64,000 nucleotides of DNA from Larix kaempferi (taxonomy: Eukaryota > Streptophyta > Pinopsida > Pinales > Pinaceae), in assembly GCA_027924585.1 (NCBI GenBank), contig BSBM01000059.1, positions 3,782,001-3,846,000 on the forward strand, written 5' to 3'. The notes under the pieces are model-generated. The model made no database searches, had not been told where the DNA came from, and saw nothing but the letters and a program-made list of their open reading frames with translations. The position numbers and the translations under genes are program-made. This document shows, in pieces, positions 62,121 through 64,000 of the stretch (positions are counted from its first letter, which is position 1; every line of letters starts with the position of its first letter).

Positions 62121-63530
62121 CTGTCAAGTTCAGTAAAATGAAATCAAGAAAGAGTGGATGTGGACTTTCAAAAGCTTGAATGCTTTAAACAATTGTCAAT
62201 CACTTTGTAAAACTCAATGCCTAAATATATGACATAATCCTATTCTCTATTCACAGTATCAACTCTGTAGCCGGGCACTCACAATGTCAGTAGACATAAT
62301 CATCATAGAGTGAATTGTCTCCAAGAGCTTTTATGAGTTATCCAAGTACTTATCACGTTACCATAACCACATAAAGGAACACAAATCAGGATGGTTAGAC
62401 TTAACAGGTCCAGATATACATGGATAGCATACATGTTTGGACTTAGGGACCAAACCATAGGGCTTATAGGTGTCAACAGCTAAACATTTAATACTAGATA
62501 GTAGCATTGCACTACTCCGCCTGGTAGTGATTGCCCCTCTACTAGACTTCACCCTCAACACAAGAAAAGTAAAAATGCAAGGCTTCGAAGTCCTTAGAGA
62601 CTTACAGATACTCCTCCCTAAAGCAAGCAGCTTAATTCTTGTAGCAGCACTCCATGCTAGGTTGTTTCCTAGCGTTTTTGGGCATTCTGATAGTTCTGGG
62701 TATGTTTTAACAATGTCTCAACCCTCCAAACAGCAGTAAGATCGGTCCTAGGTATAATGTGGGAATCTTCCTTGTAGTGGCATCCTTGATTTAGCCTCAA
62801 CCAGCAACAATAAGTAAGTTTGGGCAATTTTTAGGTAAAGAACAACAATAAAGATCTTAATTTCTCAAGTTCCTAAAGTCAAGCTACCATGATCAATTTC
62901 TCCACTTTTGGAACACTCAAATCCTAGGACATAATGTACATCTTTGTCACCTTCCCATACTCACAAAATTGATAATATTCAGTCTTTGTTTCCATCATAA
63001 TACAATAAGCATTAAACTAATAGTACCACATAGCACAAGATAGGAAACAAATCTTTGTCTTCTTGGACCTGAGTAGTTTATATTTACATGATAAATGAAT
63101 TCATACTAAGTACTTTGGATACCTGTGGGATGAATTAGTCACCTATGTTGAAAATGGAATTCCCAATGAATTTCTACTAGAATGAACAAGGCAAATACAA
63201 AAACTATTTTAGGTTTTGAGCCTGTGATTATGATTCTTAGGGTATCATCGAAATAGATTACAGGTTATAAGAAAACATGTTTTTCTAGGAACCAACCAAC
63301 CCACACTTGTCCTGAAAATACACAATGAACTGTACTGGTCTTTATTGGGAGTATAATGATTATATATATGTATCTATATCAGACGCGCTCATTGCATTGG
63401 TTCAAATCAATATGCTTGTCTACTACGTCTCATATCTTCACTTCTGTAGAATTCTTCTCAGTAGGAAGGAATTTATAGAACGAAAAAGCAATTGCAGAAG
63501 CCAGTTTTTCATATAATTGCACTGGACTGA
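62121..63530. other. AT-rich DNA, no gene recognised
   Basis: It would be an intron of chorismate synthase if the gene is functional. Apart from the 46-bp match at 63161-63206, nothing specific is seen. Confidence 0.35.
63161..63206. repeat. 46-bp sequence identical to 48417-48462
   Basis: See the partner copy. Flanking sequence differs immediately on both sides. Confidence 0.9.
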
Positions 63531-63535
63531 TATTT

Positions 63536-63985
63536 ATGGCAATGGTGCTCCATTGTTACAATGTTCTATGGTTGGAGATGATTTTCATTTTGGTTCTCCC
63601 AGGCATGGTGATTGCAGAGGGTCGAAGGTCTCTTGTCTCTAATGTTGATCTTGTATCTTCAAGATCCTCAGTAAGACAAGATCAGCAAATTGGGTCTGGA
63701 AACAACAGGGTTCAAGATATCCATCATGTCCAGAATCTCATGGTAAGACAAGAACAGCAAAATGGGTCTGGAAACAATAGGGTTCAAGATATCCATCATG
63801 TCTAGAATGTCATATTGCACAGCAGAAGGTACTCCCGTGATGTTATGAACGTGTTTCAGATGCTCCCCAAAGGTCAGGTTCCTCCATCTCGCCCTTCTCC
63901 TATCCATAACAATCATCCTAGCAAAGGAACTAATCAGAGAACTGCCTTCCCACAAAGAGAATCAGGCTCACCTGATCATCAGCCT
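63536..63985 (+). pseudogene. IDA-like secreted peptide precursor (one internal stop)
   Basis: This looks like a prepropeptide of the INFLORESCENCE DEFICIENT IN ABSCISSION-LIKE family, whose 12-14-residue hydroxyproline peptides signal through HAESA-type receptor kinases in the apoplast. It begins with a hydrophobic signal peptide (core LEMIFILVLPGMVIA). A variable propeptide follows, containing a 24-residue tandem repeat (VRQ-Q, GSGNNRVQDIHHV). Near the C-terminus is MLPKGQVPPSRPSPIHN, comparable to the LPKG...PPS.PS..HN pattern of IDA. The end also resembles CLE peptides (P.S.P.PIHN), so CLE is the alternative. An in-frame TAG at 63803-63805, where the first repeat has CAG, separates the propeptide from the mature motif. 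The frame stays open after it to a TAG near 63985. Plant genes of this type are normally intronless. Confidence 0.6.
63671..63814 (+). repeat. 72-bp in-frame tandem repeat in the peptide precursor
   Basis: GTAAGACAAGATCAGC at 63671 recurs as GTAAGACAAGAACAGC at 63743. Two 24-codon units differ at a handful of bases, one of which creates the TAG. Confidence 0.9.
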
Positions 63986-64000
63986 TAGTTTTTTTGTGAT

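Noticed and set aside
63671-63830. Removal of the TAG in the peptide gene by splicing (GTAAGA donors at 63671 and 63743)
   Set aside because: Acceptors such as CACAGCAG near 63825 would not keep the reading frame into the mature motif, and IDA-type genes are normally intronless.

Overview
This is nuclear DNA of a seed plant. A gymnosperm is plausible but not proven. Three small host-gene pieces support a plant origin: two exons of a shikimate-pathway chorismate synthase, one exon of a TRICHOME BIREFRINGENCE-LIKE (TBL) O-acetyltransferase, and an IDA-like secreted peptide precursor. They lie in a sea of AT-rich LTR-retrotransposon and tandem-repeat DNA. There is no bacterial-style operon, rRNA, tRNA or CRISPR array. 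No gene in the window looks complete and intact.

Layout. (1) 2-1275: 3' end of a Ty3/gypsy polyprotein (integrase), broken by one stop codon. (2) 1869-about 5107: a long repeat that begins TGTTATCACA and carries an LTR-like TATA box; it is present again, inverted, at 38957-42170. (3) 5108-6490: AGATCT-rich non-coding DNA. (4) 6498-6929: a 175-bp inverted repeat around an inverted scrap of the array unit. (5) 7052-38956 and 42171-43262: the dominant feature, about 33 kb of tandem repeats. The left third is made of diverged, irregular units. From 16322 on it becomes a regular higher-order repeat (HOR) of about 4.81 kb (copies start at 16322, 21131, 25938, 32415 and 36587). Each unit holds, on the minus strand, an LTR-like block with a TATA box and, on the plus strand, decayed duplicated coding fragments. 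A 672-bp foreign module (C) is carried along once per HOR. (6) 43263-64000: lower-copy DNA with a TBL exon (minus), a LINE ORF1 remnant, a gypsy RNase H-integrase pseudogene, several short tandem duplications (225, 127 and 267 bp), chorismate synthase exons (minus) and the IDA-like peptide gene (plus).

Interpretation. The centre of the window looks like a retrotransposon-derived macrosatellite. An LTR-bearing unit, probably including captured host coding sequence antisense to its promoter, was tandemly multiplied by unequal exchange, homogenised into HORs, and then cut by an element whose second copy lies inverted at the left flank. The host gene pieces do not form a pathway together and look like isolated or decaying fragments in a repeat-rich region. 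Repeat boundaries were read by eye; treat them as good to about 10 bp where a junction is described and about 50 bp elsewhere.
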